Of a DNA stretch of 64,000 bases, positions 49,044-59,772 are shown piece after piece (the first letter of the stretch is position 1; the number at the start of each line of letters is the position of its first letter). Origin of the DNA: Pogonophryne albipinna. Lineage: Eukaryota > Chordata > Actinopteri > Perciformes > Artedidraconidae. The stretch is taken from contig JAPTMU010000159.1 in assembly GCA_028583405.1 (NCBI GenBank), forward strand, positions 13,368 to 77,367, read 5' to 3'. The translations under genes were made by a program, and so were the position numbers. Below the pieces are notes generated by a model. That model searched no databases and was not told the DNA's origin. It saw only the letters and a list, made by a program, of their open reading frames with translations.

Positions 49044-49593
49044 TGAGGAGTACGTTGGTGAGCCGGATCTCTTCCTCTGATTTTCCTCCTCGCACCCTGA
49101 CCCGCATCCAGGTAAAGATCAGAGACAATGTGGTTACTCATGGTGCTCTCATTGACTCAGGGGCAGACGAAAGTCTTATGGATTGGGGTTTAGTTAAAAA
49201 ATTGGACATAAAAACTAAACCTCTACCTCAGCCTCTTGAAGCAAGTGCTCTCGATGGGCGGCTGTTGTTTAAAGTGACTCACCAAACAGAGCCTTTAGAA
49301 ATAAGATGCAATGATAACCATCACGAGTTAATGTCATTTCACTTATTTAACTCAGCCCAACATCCACTCATTTTGGGGTTTCCCTGGTTGAAACTTCATA
49401 ACCCTCACATAGATTGGCAATCTGGGAGGGTGGAGGGGTGGGGAAAGAATTGCATAGATCACTGTGTTAAGCAGGTAGCGGAGATTGACAGAAGATGTAA
49501 CACTGGGAGTGTTAGGCAGGGAACTATCCAAGAAATATATTTTCCTGATGTACTTTCAGTCCCTTCCTGCTACCACGATTTAAGTGAAGTATT
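49043..49593 (+). pseudogene. gypsy aspartic protease, cut off by a LINE
   Basis: The frame differs from gag by a shift, as often occurs between gag and pol. It contains ALIDSGADESLMDW, whose DSG triad (49,154-49,162) is the catalytic site of retropepsin-like proteases, and further on HPLILGFPWLKLHNP, the usual end of the domain. The reading ends at YHDLSEV, where the L2 LINE begins at about 49,594. The next gypsy codons appear at 52,108. In an intact element this enzyme would cleave the polyprotein. Confidence 0.82.
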
Positions 49594-49596
49594 AAT

Positions 49597-50358
49597 TTGT
49601 TAGTATCTCGTTTAATTTGGCATATTACTCTCAATGAATATAAGAAAGCACTGCGTAAAGCGAGAGCAGCCTACTACTCTTCATTAATAGATGAGAATAA
49701 GAATAATGCAAGATTTCTTTTCAGCACTGTAGCCAGGCTGACAGAGAGCCACAGCTCGATTGAGCCTTCTATTCCCATAGCACTCAGTAGTAATGATTTT
49801 ATGTGCTTTTTTAACGATAAAATTGTTACTCTTAGAAACAAAATTAATGACCTCTTGCCTTTGACCAGTATAGTGTTATCAACAGCTCCCGGAAACGTAA
49901 GTTCTAATATTACACTAGATAGTAAACTAGAATGCTTTTCAGCCATTAACCTTGAACAATTAAATTCAATGATTCTCTCTTCTAAACCATCAACGTGTAT
50001 GTTAGACCCAATTCCAACTAAGCTGTTGAAGGAAGTTTTTCCATTAATTGGCACTTCTTTATTAAATATTATGAATATGTCTTTATTATCAGGCTATGTT
50101 CCACAATCATTCAAAGTAGCAGTGATAAAACCGCTTCTTAAAAAGCACAACCTCGATCCAGAGGTTTTAGCCAATTATAGACCTATTTCTAATCTTCCGT
50201 TCCTCTCAAAAATTCTTGAGAAAGCGGTCGCAAAACAGTTGTGTGATTACTTAAAAAACAATGATTTATTTGAAGATTTTCAGTCTGGCTTTAGAACACA
50301 TCATAGCACAGAGACAGCTCTGGTTAAAGTCACAAATGACATTCTAATAGCCTCATGA
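49597..50358 (+). pseudogene. L2-type LINE RT, N-terminal part before a frameshift
   Basis: The segment has YKKALRKARAAYYSSLIDEN (linker), NNARFLFSTVARLTE, VIKPLLKKHNLDPEV, NYRPISNLPFLSKILEKAV and FQSGFRTHHSTETALVKV, the N-terminal third of the RT. The frame ends at a TGA near 50,356, because one extra T in TCATGACAAG shifts the reading. The remaining RT continues in another frame from about 50,360. The linker is the first LINE sequence present, so this copy never had its endonuclease. Confidence 0.85.
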
Positions 50359-50359
50359 C

Positions 50360-51502
50360 AAGGGACTTGTCTCTATTCTTGTTTTGCTCGATCTCAGTGC
50401 TGCATTTGATACTATCGATCATGATATCTTATTGCAAAGACTAGAGCACTTAGTTGGCATACAGGGAACTGCTTTAGGCTGGTTTAGGTCCTATCTATCT
50501 GAACGCTCTCAGTTTGTACGTGTCAATGATGAATCTTCCACGCAAACCAAAGTTAGCCATGGAGTGCCACAGGGCTCAGTGCTCGGACCTATTTTGTTCA
50601 CATTATATATGCTTCCGTTAGGCAATATTATAAGGAATCATTCTGTAAATTTTCATTGTTATGCAGATGATACTCAACTATATTTATCAATCAAGCCTGA
50701 TGAAATTAATCATCTAAATAAAATTCAAGACTGCCTCAAGTACTTAAAAACGTGGATGACCTTAAACTTTTTGATGTTAAACACGACCAAAACTGAAGTT
50801 ATTGTACTTGGCCCGAAGAATCTACGAAACAAATTATCTAAAGATATACTAACTATGGATGGCATTAATTTGGCCTCCAGTGAGACTGTAAGGAATCTTG
50901 GTGTTATATTTGATCAGGATTTATCCTTTAACGCCCACATAAAATCAATTTCAAGGACCGCCTACTTCCATCTACGTAACATTGCAAAAATCAGGCATAT
51001 CTTGCCTCAAAACGATGCAGAGAAACTAGTCCATGCATTTGTTACTTCAAGGCTGGATTATTGTAACTCTTTATTATCAGGGTGTACCAAGAAGTCAGTC
51101 AAGTCGCTTCAGCTGATTCAAAATGCTGCAGCTCGTGTACTAACCAGAGTTAGGAAAAGGGACCACATTACTCCTGTTCTGGCTGCCTTACACTGGCTCC
51201 CTATAGAACACAGGATAGAATTTAAAATTCTTCTTCTCGCCTACAAAGCCCTTAATGGGCAGGCGCCATCTTACCTTAAAGAACTCATTATACCCTACTG
51301 TCCTACTAGGGCATTGCGTTCCAAGAATGCAGGGTTGTTGGTTGTTCCTAGAGTCTCTAAAAGTACAATGGGAGCCAGAGCCTTTTCTTATCAAGCTCCA
51401 CATTTGTGGAATCAGCTTCCAGTTTGTGTTCGGGCGGCAGACACCCTATCCGTTTTTAAGAGTGCGCTTAAGACCTTCCTTTTTGATAAAGCTTATAGTT
51501 AG
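50360..51502 (+). pseudogene. L2-type LINE RT, catalytic part and C-terminus
   Basis: The frame contains VLLDLSAAFDTIDHDILLQR-like catalytic region A, HGVPQGSVLGPILFTLYM, YADDTQLYLSI (catalytic YADD, 50,660-50,671), LNTTKTEVIVLGPKN, VRNLGVIFDQDLSFNAHIKS, SRLDYCNSLLSG and LQLIQNAAARVLTR, and ends at SVFKSALKTFLFDKAYS. The methionine at 50,384 is internal. Apart from the frameshift near 50,357 the domain looks complete, which again points to a young insertion. The last 190 residues are shared with copy A at 1.4-2.0 kb. Confidence 0.87.
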
Positions 51503-52107
51503 GGCTGATTAGATTCAGCCCCTAGTTTTGCTGATAGGCTTAGTTTGTCGGGGGACATCTTACTTCTTCCTTCTCTCTGTCTATACCTGTGTACTCTCAT
51601 GTTCCGATTAACCCAGCTTCCCCAAATTTCTTTCTTTTTGGTGTCTATATACGCTGGGATCCGGAGTCATGGATGATCCTGCGGTCCTGTGTCCTGCATC
51701 GCGAGCCCTGGATCTTGAGTCGTGGCTGTGGTCATGGATCATAGGTCCTGGATGGATATCCTCGTGGATTCATCTTCCTATTATACACACATGCATTTCC
51801 AAACATTTGGACTACCTATGTTGCAAATGTATTATCATTTCAATTTACACACGGCATCTATTGCACGTCTGTCCGTCCTGGGAGAGGGATCCCTCCTCTG
51901 TTGCTCTCCCTGAGGTTTCTCCCATTTTTCCCTTTAAAACTGTGGGTTTTCTTCGGAAGTTTTTCCTTGTACGATGTGAGGGTCTAAGGACAGAGGGTGT
52001 CGTATTGTCATACTGATATTTTGTACAAACTGTGAAGTCCACTGAGACAAATGTAACATTTGTGATATTGGGCTATATAAATAAACATTGATTGATTGAT
52101 TGATTGA

Positions 52108-53070
52108 TTCAGTAAATCCAAGGCTCTGACTCTTCCTCTTCACCGCCCCTATGACTGTGCAATTGACCTGATTGCTGGGTCTCCAATTCCTAAGGGTCGA
52201 CTATATGCTATTTCAGGACCTGAGAAAGAGGCCATGAAGGACTGTATTGATGCCTCCCTCAAAACAGGTCTTATTCGCCCTTCCTCGTCACCAGCAGGAG
52301 CGGGGGTTTTTTTGTTGGCAAAAAGGATGGGTCTCTTAGGCCATGTATTGACTACTCACCTCTCTATGACATTACGGTTAAAAACCGGTACCCCCTTCCT
52401 CTCATCTCGTCAGCCTTCGAGCAGCTTCAGGATGCCAAGGTTTTCACCAAGTTAGACCTGCGTAACGCTTATCATTTAGTCAGGATCAGGGAGGGCGATG
52501 AATGGAAGACGGGTTTTAACACCCCTTCAGGCCACTATGAATACCTCATAATGCCATTTGGATTATCAAACGCTCCTGCTGTTTTCCAGGCTATGATCAA
52601 CGACGTGTTGAGGGAGTTTTTGAACCGTTTCGTTTTTGTATATCTTGACGACATTCTGATCTACTCCCCTGACCTTGACACCCATAAACAACATGTCCGC
52701 CAGGTCCTACAAGAGCTGCTCCAGAATAGGTTGTTTGTCAAAGCAGAAAAATGCGAATTCCATGCAGAGACAGTCACTTTTTTGGGCTTCATCATTTCTC
52801 CAGGTCAGGTTAGGATGGACCCAGACAAGGTTAGCGCAGTAGTTGTTGGCCTACCCCTGACTCTCGTAAGAAAGTGCAGCAGTTTTTAGGCTTTGCACAT
52901 TTTTACAGACGTTTTGTGCGGTGTTTCAGTGCTATTGCAACCCCTCTTCATGTCCTCACATCCCCTCAGGTGCCTTTTTGTGGTCTCCTCAGGCTGAGGA
53001 GGCTTTTTCTCGGCTTAAAGGAATGTTCACCTCTGCTCCCATACTCACCTTGCCGGACACCACTCGTCAG
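52108..53070 (+). pseudogene. gypsy reverse transcriptase with frameshifts
   Basis: Gypsy coding resumes with [24 protein letters not shown] sequence. A shift at a poly-T run (about 52,303-52,313) changes the frame, after which the palm domain is open: [31 protein letters not shown] and [12 protein letters not shown] (catalytic YLDD, 52,641-52,652). Further shifts lie near 52,845 (before [14 protein letters not shown]) and near 52,978 (before the [12 protein letters not shown] connection). Several methionine-started frames in the area are pieces of this one domain. It cannot make a working enzyme. The family copies the RNA genome to DNA. Confidence 0.85.
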
Positions 53071-53910
53071 TTTGTGGTAGAAGTGGATGCCTCCAACGAA
53101 GGGGTGGGAGCGGTCCTCTCCCAGCGACTACAGCAGGACAACAAACTTCACCCCTGCGCTTTTCTGTCCAGGAAGCTCTCCCCAGCAGAGAGAAATTACG
53201 ACGTGGGAAACCGTGAGTTGCTGGCCGTGAAGCTGGCACTGGAAGAGTGGAGGCATTGGTTGGAGGGAGCCGAGCATCCTTTTGTGGTCTGGACCGACCA
53301 CAAAAACCTGGAGTACATAAGAAAAGCCAAAAGACTGAACTCCCGCCAGGCTAGGTGGACCTTGTTTTTTAACCGTTTTGACTTTGTTCTTTCCTACAGG
53401 CCGGGGTCTCAGAATGTCAAGCCTGACGCTCTGTCCCGTCTGTTTGACCCTGTGCCTACAGTCAAGGAGCCGGAACCCATCATCCCACTAAACCGGGTGG
53501 TAGGAGCGCTGACTTGGCCAGTAGAGAAGGAGGTAATACGAGCCAATGCTGGAGCTCCTGCACCAAGGGGTTGCCCAACTAACCGGCTTTTCGTTCAGGA
53601 GGCCGAGCGACCACAGGTGATCCACTGGGCTCACACTTCGCTGCTCACCTGTCACCCCGGAGTCAAGAGAACTATGTTCATTATAAAACAACGTTTCTGG
53701 TGGACATCCATGGAGAAGGAGGTGAGGGAGTATGTGGAGGCGTGCCCTGTCTGTGCTCGAAACAAGACCTCGTCCAGGGTGCGAATAGGACTATTACAAC
53801 CACTCCCTATTCCCAACAGACCCTGGTCAGAGATCTCCATGGACTTCGTCACTGGCCTGCCCCTCTCTAGAGGTAAAACCACAGTTCTCACGGTAGTGGA
53901 CCGGTTTTAA
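53040..53910 (+). pseudogene. gypsy RNase H and N-terminal integrase, ends in nonsense codon
   Basis: One open frame holds RNase H ([17 protein letters not shown], then [20 protein letters not shown] and [10 protein letters not shown]), the tether [16 protein letters not shown], and the integrase zinc domain ([17 protein letters not shown], then CPVCARNK, the HHCC pattern). It ends just after the first catalytic Asp region ([12 protein letters not shown]) at a TAA (53,908-53,910) following VVDRF, where the family normally has a serine. RNase H removes the RNA strand and integrase inserts the DNA copy. Confidence 0.85.
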
Positions 53911-54840
53911 AAAATGACACATTTCACTGCTCTGCCAAGATGCCCTCAGCTAAGGAAATGGCTGAAGTCATGATGCACAATGTGTTTCGGCTTCATGGTT
54001 TCCCAAAGGATATTGTCTCCGACCGGGGTCCCCAGTTTGTGTCACGCTTCTGGAAGAAGTTCTGCAGCCTCATCGGTGCCACGGTCAGTCTCTCGTCTGG
54101 ATACCATCCGGAGTCTAACGGCCAGACAGAGCGCCTAAATCAAGAACTGGAGACCTGCCTGCGCTGCCTGGTGTCCCAGAATCCATCCTCCTGGAGCGAG
54201 CACCTCACCTGGGTTGAGTATGCGCACAACATCCTCCCTACTTCTGCCACGGGCCTGTCCCTGTTTCACTGTGTTTATGGCTACCAACCGCCACTGTTCC
54301 CAGCCACGGAGAGAGAGGTCACGGTCCCGTCTGCCCACGCTCTGGTCAGGCGTTGTCGGCGCGTGTGGGCTGCGGCTAGGAAAATCCTCTGCAGAAATTC
54401 ACAACTGGTTAAAAGAGCAGCAGACCGAAAACGCCGACCAGCTCCTGTATACCAGCCAGGCCAAAAAGTCTGGCTTTCCACACGAGACCTTCCCCTCCAT
54501 GTACTCTCCCGTAAATTGGCTCCCCGGTTTGTGGGACCTTTTCTCATCACCAAGGTCATCAACCCGGTTTCAGTGAGACTACGGCTTCCCAGGTCCATGA
54601 AGGTACATCCCACCTTCCATGTAGGGAGACTAAAACCATTGAAGGAGAGTGCGATGGTTCCCACCGCCAACCCCCCCCCCCCCCCCGCCCCCCCGGATGA
54701 TCGATGGAGGCCCGGTTTACACCGTCAAGACAATATTGGCTAGTCGGAAAAGGGGTAGAGGGCGACAGCTACTGGTTGACTGGAAGGGTTATGGATATGG
54801 ATTCCTTCCCAGTTCATTATAGATAAAAGCCTCATTGAGG
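53911..54840 (+). pseudogene. gypsy integrase core, C-terminus and chromodomain remnant
   Basis: After the nonsense codon and a one-base deletion near 53,935, the integrase core continues from 53,940 with [18 protein letters not shown] (second catalytic Asp) and [16 protein letters not shown] (catalytic Glu). The GPY/F-like module follows ([32 protein letters not shown]). A run of 18 or more C at about 54,670-54,690 shifts the frame again. Beyond it lie chromodomain words ([27 protein letters not shown]), then a short deletion before the [13 protein letters not shown] end. The chromodomain is thought to target insertion to modified histones. Confidence 0.83.
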
Positions 54841-54904
54841 ATTTTGACCGTTTCAACTCAGAGGAGCCTGGGCCGTCAGGAGCCGTCCCTAGAAGGGGGG
54901 GTAC

Positions 54905-55424
54905 TGTCATGTCCAAGAAACGTATAGTGAAAGTTTATTCTTTATGTTAGTTTTGTCATGTCCCTTTGTCCTGTGCTTTATGTTTATTCCCTTAAATAAT
55001 TCTCCCTCTCATTTCAGGCCTCCACGCTCCCCGCCCCTTTCTGTCTCCTGCGTCCTTGATTGTTTTCCCCGCCCTGATTGTTTCCACCTGTGTCCCCTTT
55101 ACCTGTGTATATATTGTGTTAGCTCCCTCCTGATCATTGTCAGTTCGTTGTCTCTCTATGACCTACGTTACTGCTTACCTCACGGACTTATGTTATTGAT
55201 CACTGTTCTAGTTTTCCTCGAAAGAGTGTTTTTGTTTTCCTTGTTTTTATTACTGTGCAAATCCCAGTAAAGTCTTTATTTTGAAACACTATCCGAGTCT
55301 GAGTTTGAGTCGTGCAATTGAGTTCATGCCTCAGAAGTTCACTCCTTGACCTTGTGTTTTGTTTCGGTAAAAATGGTTTGTATCTTCAGGTAGCTGAGTT
55401 TCTTCCCGTTACGTGGGTATGACA
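54905..55424 (+). mobile_element. 3' LTR of the gypsy element
   Basis: The LTR begins TGTCATGTCCAAGAAACG and ends CGTGGGTATGACA, giving the canonical TG...CA ends and a TGTCAT/ATGACA terminal inverted repeat. A G-rich polypurine tract (AGAAGGGGGGG, about 54,891-54,901) precedes it, as needed for plus-strand priming. A TATATATTGTG word near 55,108 and AGTAAAGTCTTTATT near 55,266 may be the promoter and polyadenylation regions. Length is 520 bp. No partner LTR exists upstream. Confidence 0.82.
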
Positions 55425-55547
55425 CATTAATAGATTGGTAAATGTTAAGAAGCCCTGGGACACAGTTTCGGGGGCGGGGGCTGCCGGGCTTAACAGGTTA
55501 AGGGATGTGCTCTTCATGTTTCTTACAAAAACAATTGGGCTTTATTC

Positions 55548-57212
55548 GACTGGGTTAGACTGGGTAGACTGAGTTAGACTGGGAGAGAGTGGGTTAGACT
55601 GGGTAGCCTGGGTTAGACTGGGTAGACTGGGTTAGACTGGGTAGGCTGGGTTAGACTGGGTTAGACTGGGTAGACTGGGTTAGACTGGGTTAGACTGGGT
55701 TAGACTGGGGTAGACTGGGTTAGACTGGGAGAGAGTGGGTTAGACTGGGTAGCCTGGGTTAGACTGGGTAGACTGGGTTAGACTGGTTGGACTGGGTTAG
55801 ACTGGGTTAGACTGGGTTAGACTGGGAGAGAGTGGGTTAGACTGGGTGGCCTGGGTTAGACTGGGTTAGACTGGGTTGGACTGGGGTAGACTGGGTTAGA
55901 CTGGGTTAGACTGGGAGAGAGTGGGTTAGACTGGGTAGCCTGGGTTAGACTGGGTAGACTGGGTAGACTGGGTTAGACTGGGTTAGACTGGTTAGACTGG
56001 GTTAGACTGGGTAGACTGGGTAGAATGGGTAGACTGGGTAGACTGGGTTATACTGGGTAGACTGGGTTAGACTGGGTAGACTGGGTTAGACTGGGTTAGA
56101 CTGGGTAGACTGGGTAGACTGGGTAGACTGGGAGAGAGTGGGTTAGACTGGGTAGCCTGGGTTAGACTGGGTAGACTGGGTTAGACTGGTTGGACTGGGT
56201 TAGACTGGGTTAGACTGGGTTAGACTGGGAGAGAGTGGGTTAGACTGGGTGGCCTGGGTTAGACTGGGTTAGACTGGGTTGGACTGGGGTAGACTGGGTT
56301 AGACTGGGTTAGACTGGGAGAGAGTGGGTTAGACTGGGTAGCCTGGGTTAGACTGGGTAGACTGGGTAGACTGGGTTAGACTGGGTTAGACTGGTTAGAC
56401 TGGGTTAGACTGGGTAGACTGGGTAGAATGGGTAGACTGGGTAGACTGGGTTATACTGGGTAGACTGGGTTAGACTGGGTAGACTGGGTTAGACTGGGTT
56501 AGACTGGGTAGACTGGGTAGACTGGGTAGACTGGGATATACTGGGTTATACTGGGTTAGACTGGGTAGACTGGGTAGACTGGGAGAGAGTGGGTTATACT
56601 GGGTAGACTGGGTTAGACTGGGTTAGACTGGGTAGACTGGGTAGACTGGGTTAGACTGGGGAGACTGGGTAGACTGGGAGAGAGTGGGTTATACTGGGTA
56701 GACTGGGTTAGACTGGGTTAGACTGGGTAGACTGGGTAGACTGGGTAGACTGGGTAGACTGGGTTAGACTGGGTTAGACTGGGTAGACTGGGTAGACTTG
56801 GTTAGACTGGGTAGACTGGGTAGACTGGGAGAGAGTGGGTTATACTGGGTTAGACTGGGTTAGACTGGGTAGACTGGGTAGACTGGGTGGACTGGGTAGA
56901 CTGGGAGAGAGTGGGTTATACTGGGTAGACTGGGTTAGACTGGGTTAGACTGGGTAGACTGGGTAGACTGGGTTAGACTGGATAGACAGGGTAGACTGGG
57001 AGAGAGTGGGTTATACTGGGTAGACTGGGTTAGACTGGGTAGACTGGGTAGACTGGGAGAGAGTGGGTTATACTGGGTAGACTGGGTTAGCCTGGGGTAG
57101 ACTGGTTATACTGGGTAGACTGGGTTAGACTGGGTTAGACTGGGTAGACTGGGTAGACTGGGAGAGAGTGGGTTATACTGGGTAGACTGGGTTAGACTGG
57201 GTAGACTGGGTT
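55548..57212 (+). repeat. 9/10-bp G-rich minisatellite GGGTTAGACT / GGGTAGACT
   Basis: About 170 copies of a 10-bp (GGGTTAGACT) or 9-bp (GGGTAGACT) unit, with variants GGGAGAGAGT, GGGTAGCCT, GGGTTGGACT, GGGTTATACT and GGGTAGAAT. A GGG run occurs every 9-10 bases on the plus strand. The rare variants TGGTTGGACT (55,780 and 56,183) and TAGAATGG (56,021 and 56,424) recur exactly 403 bp apart with identical surroundings, so a 403-bp block is duplicated (about 55,728-56,130 and 56,131-56,533). Confidence 0.93.
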
Positions 57213-57224
57213 AATAAAAAATAA

Positions 57225-57474
57225 TCCTAGAGGAGGTGAGGTGGACCCTCCTAGAGGAGGTGAGGTCCCCCCCTAGAGGAGGGGTGGACCCCCCTAGAGG
57301 AGGTGAGGTGGACCCTCCTAGAGGAGGTGAGGTCCCCCCTAGAGGAGGTGAGGTCCCCCCTAGAGGAGGTGAGGTCCCCCCTAGAGGAGGTGAGGTCCCC
57401 CCCTAGAGGAGGGGTGGACCCTCCTAGAGGAGGTGAGGTCCCCCCTAGAGGAGGTGAGGTCCCCCCCTAGAGGA
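57225..57474 (+). repeat. Minisatellite CCTAGAGGAGGTGAGGTCCCCC
   Basis: About 11 copies of a 22-24-bp unit (CTAGAGGAGGTGAGGT with CCCCCC or GGACCCTC linkers). Where CCTCCTAGAGGAGG occurs, it forms a 6-bp stem fold-back. AATAAAAAATA words border both sides of the block. Confidence 0.88.
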
Positions 57475-58155
57475 ATAAAAAATACATCTCACTTTAAAAT
57501 AAGGGGTTATTTAAGGCACCGACAACACACCTCTACATTATTTGGGATTAGGTGGTGGAATAGATCAAGTAATATTCAATATATCTAACTATTTGTTTCG
57601 TATTCCCGCAGGCAAAGTATCAACGAAGCTGACATTATACAAATGTAGTGCAATATACAGACTGTTTAGCTTCTGGTGACCAGCAGCACTATGAGCTCAT
57701 TCTCTCAGTGTGTCATTAGGAACACAGAGACACACACATCGTTTCAATAAGAGTTTTTAAATTCAATGATAAGAATAAACATCTTAAAGTAAATTGCAAT
57801 AAACAATAGCTCTTAACCCTGTAAGGCCCCCGGTTGTAATTTTACAACATTACTTTAAGCTATCCTTAAAAGACTACATGTACATAGTCAAACGGTGCAT
57901 TCGTTCAGCCTCACGATGCTATTGGGCAGTACATGTGTTTACAGGTCCTGACCTCTGGCCAGACATATAAGACTAACCTGACAATAAATCTCAACACTCA
58001 TCTTTTATGGTGTAGATGCCTTTTTACTAATAACATTTTTGAATGGAACATTCTCAACATGAATGCATAAATCCAAATAAATATAACTTAAATATGTGGG
58101 AAAATCCTGTGTTTGAAATGAGATGTTAGCTTTTTGTTTTGATATATATATATAT
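57475..58155. other. Unique DNA, nothing recognised
   Basis: About 680 bp, AT-rich. TTAACCCTGTAAGGCCCC at about 57,815 resembles a transposon-type terminus next to TTAA, but I see no partner. (TA)n lies at about 58,142-58,154. Confidence 0.4.
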
Positions 58156-58960
58156 TAGGACTGTCAAACGATTAAATTTTTTAATCAGATTAATCACAGC
58201 TTAAAAATTAATTAATCATGATTAATCACCATTCGAACTATGTCCAAAATATGCCATTTATTTATGTATATTGTTGTGGGAATGGAAAGATAAATGAAAG
58301 AAGGCGGATATATCCATTTAACATACAGTATCTATGTTTATTATAACATTTTTCTGCGTGTCAAAATGAAAGACAACCCACACACCTATCAATCATCAAA
58401 CCGTGGGGTCTTAATTCATAACGTGTTGATTTCTATCAACGGGGGAGTACTTCAGGAAAGTCGACAGAGGGGGGGGGGGCGGCGGCGGCGGCTAGTGGAG
58501 TACTTCGTGACCACAGAGTGTGAACGTTGTGATCAGCTGTTTTAGCGCAGTTCTCCATTGAAGGGGGGGGGGGGGAAGAAAGTCTACCTCCGCAGCCGGT
58601 TGGCGTAGTTTTGGCACAGTTCCGTTGTACAGACCGACGTTAACAGCAGCCCTGTCTGTGCACACGGAGACAGACTCTGTCGTCCGGTGATCTAACCGCC
58701 TTCTGGAAAAGCTTCACAAGTACGTCGGTACGCAAATGCGCTTTGTGACACAAGTTTCAGATTACGCACATAACCTGCGTACCAGTTATGTGCACCCCTG
58801 TACTACAGCAAAAGTATTCTCCGTCGGGACTTCCTGCAACAACACCGACATTATCAAAGATGTTCTATTGAGAAGACGATCACTACGTGACAAAAGTTTT
58901 CAAAACCGTTTCTGGTCTTCGGTATTTCCAGACAAGTGGCTACTGAAATCAATCTGACTA
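58156..58960 (+). repeat. Unclassified interspersed repeat, DNA-transposon-like
   Basis: It begins TAGGACTGTCAAACGATTAA, followed by TTTAATCAGATTAATCAC and TTAATCATGATTAATCAC words. That style of AT-rich start is seen in many vertebrate non-autonomous DNA repeats. Later parts (58.55-58.96 kb) contain a frame ending DIIKDVLLRRRSLRDKSFQN and then FPDKWLLKSI (to 58,957). The core of this frame (58,799-58,893) is found again, inverted, at 44,247-44,371. Poly-G tracts lie at about 58,470-58,480 and 58,565-58,575. I cannot name the family. The two halves could be different repeats. Confidence 0.5.
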
Positions 58961-59042
58961 ACTGCTGTCTGTGCAATTTACTCCGCGCGAGTTGGCGGAC
59001 TTTATTTTGCTTACTTTAACATCATTTTTCATGGTGGGGCTA

Positions 59043-59073
<31 letters not shown>

Positions 59074-59772
59074 ATTCCAGTCTCCCTTCAGATATGTTAA
59101 GTGGCATTCAACACAATGCTGCTCACCTCCTTCAGTTGGGAGAAAAGCTGGTTCAGGTTCAGCCTTATGGGGGGTCAGGGCTGCTGAGCCGAGAGATGGA
59201 TCTGTTGGACCTGGCACCGGGGGAGGGACAACTGATTTAGTGAATAGCTGCTAAAACTCTACCTGCATTTATTAAATGTCAGCTAAAAGAGCAGTGAAAT
59301 GAAAAACCTCTGCATTTTCTATATAGATATTAACAGTACTTAATGTCAGCTTAGTAAAAAAAAAAACGTAGAAATTATTATTTACAATGGACTACGCTTA
59401 GCTAATAGACTAATTTCCACCACTCATAGACCACACCCACCTTTTCCTTGAAACACTGGGTGACATACTGTCGCCCTTTAGTCCCTCTCTCTTGTCTTTC
59501 TCTCCTTTCTTTTTGAAAGCCTGACTTTGTGAGTCGATGAGACATGGTTCACAAGTAAGTACTAGCATCCCTGCTCCTCACATGCTCTCACTCTCTGCTA
59601 GAAAGTGCCGTTTGGAGGCGGAGGCAGGACCAAACCATTACATGTAAATAGAAGGGGGTGTTCAGAGGCTTTGGATAATTAAGTTTAGTGAGTACATTAT
59701 CAATATAACGTTAAATTAATGTTAATTCTTGATGAATGATGAAAGGTTACTTAACATTTTTTTCTTAATGTT
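58961..59772. other. Unique DNA with a (TA)n microsatellite
   Basis: A TA run of about 14 units lies at 59,042-59,068. Otherwise no supported gene up to the gap. Confidence 0.5.

Larger units (their letters stand above)
49594..52107 (+). mobile_element. L2-type LINE copy B, nested in gypsy pol
   Basis: A plus-strand L2-type LINE that interrupts the gypsy pol gene. Gypsy codons stop at about 49,593 and restart at 52,108 without loss of the expected residues. The LINE begins in the basic linker ahead of the RT (5'-truncated, no endonuclease). It includes the whole RT ORF and the same 3' UTR as copy A at 1.4 kb, and ends in an ATTG repeat tail (52,088-52,109). Copies A and B are nearly identical over their shared 1.17 kb. 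No clear target-site duplication is seen. Confidence 0.9.
48189..55424 (+). mobile_element. Decayed chromodomain Ty3/gypsy element, no 5' LTR
   Basis: The order gag (with CCHC knuckle), aspartic protease, reverse transcriptase, RNase H, integrase, chromodomain and 3' LTR identifies a chromovirus-type Ty3/gypsy LTR retrotransposon, as is common in teleosts. The left end starts abruptly inside the proline-rich N-terminal part of gag, and no 5' LTR or primer-binding site is present. Gag has an internal stop. Pol carries at least four frameshifts and one nonsense codon, plus an L2 LINE inserted between protease and RT (49,594-52,107). It is a dead copy. Confidence 0.88.
46789..55497. mobile_element. 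Candidate piggyBac-like element enclosing nested elements
   Basis: At the left, TTAA (46,785-46,788) is followed by CCTGTTAACCCC. At the right, GGGCTTAACAGG (55,486-55,497) is followed by TTAA. The terminal 12 bases are inverted repeats with one mismatch, and both are bordered by TTAA, the target duplication typical of piggyBac transposases. Similarity beyond 12 bp is weak and no transposase is seen, so this would be a non-autonomous element later filled by a hAT end, a gypsy element and an L2. The inference rests on short matches and could be coincidence. Confidence 0.35.

Noticed and set aside
55548..57212. True interstitial telomere (TTAGGG)n
   Set aside because: The unit is 9-10 bp with an added GACT or ACT. 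Contiguous TTAGGG hexamers are not seen.
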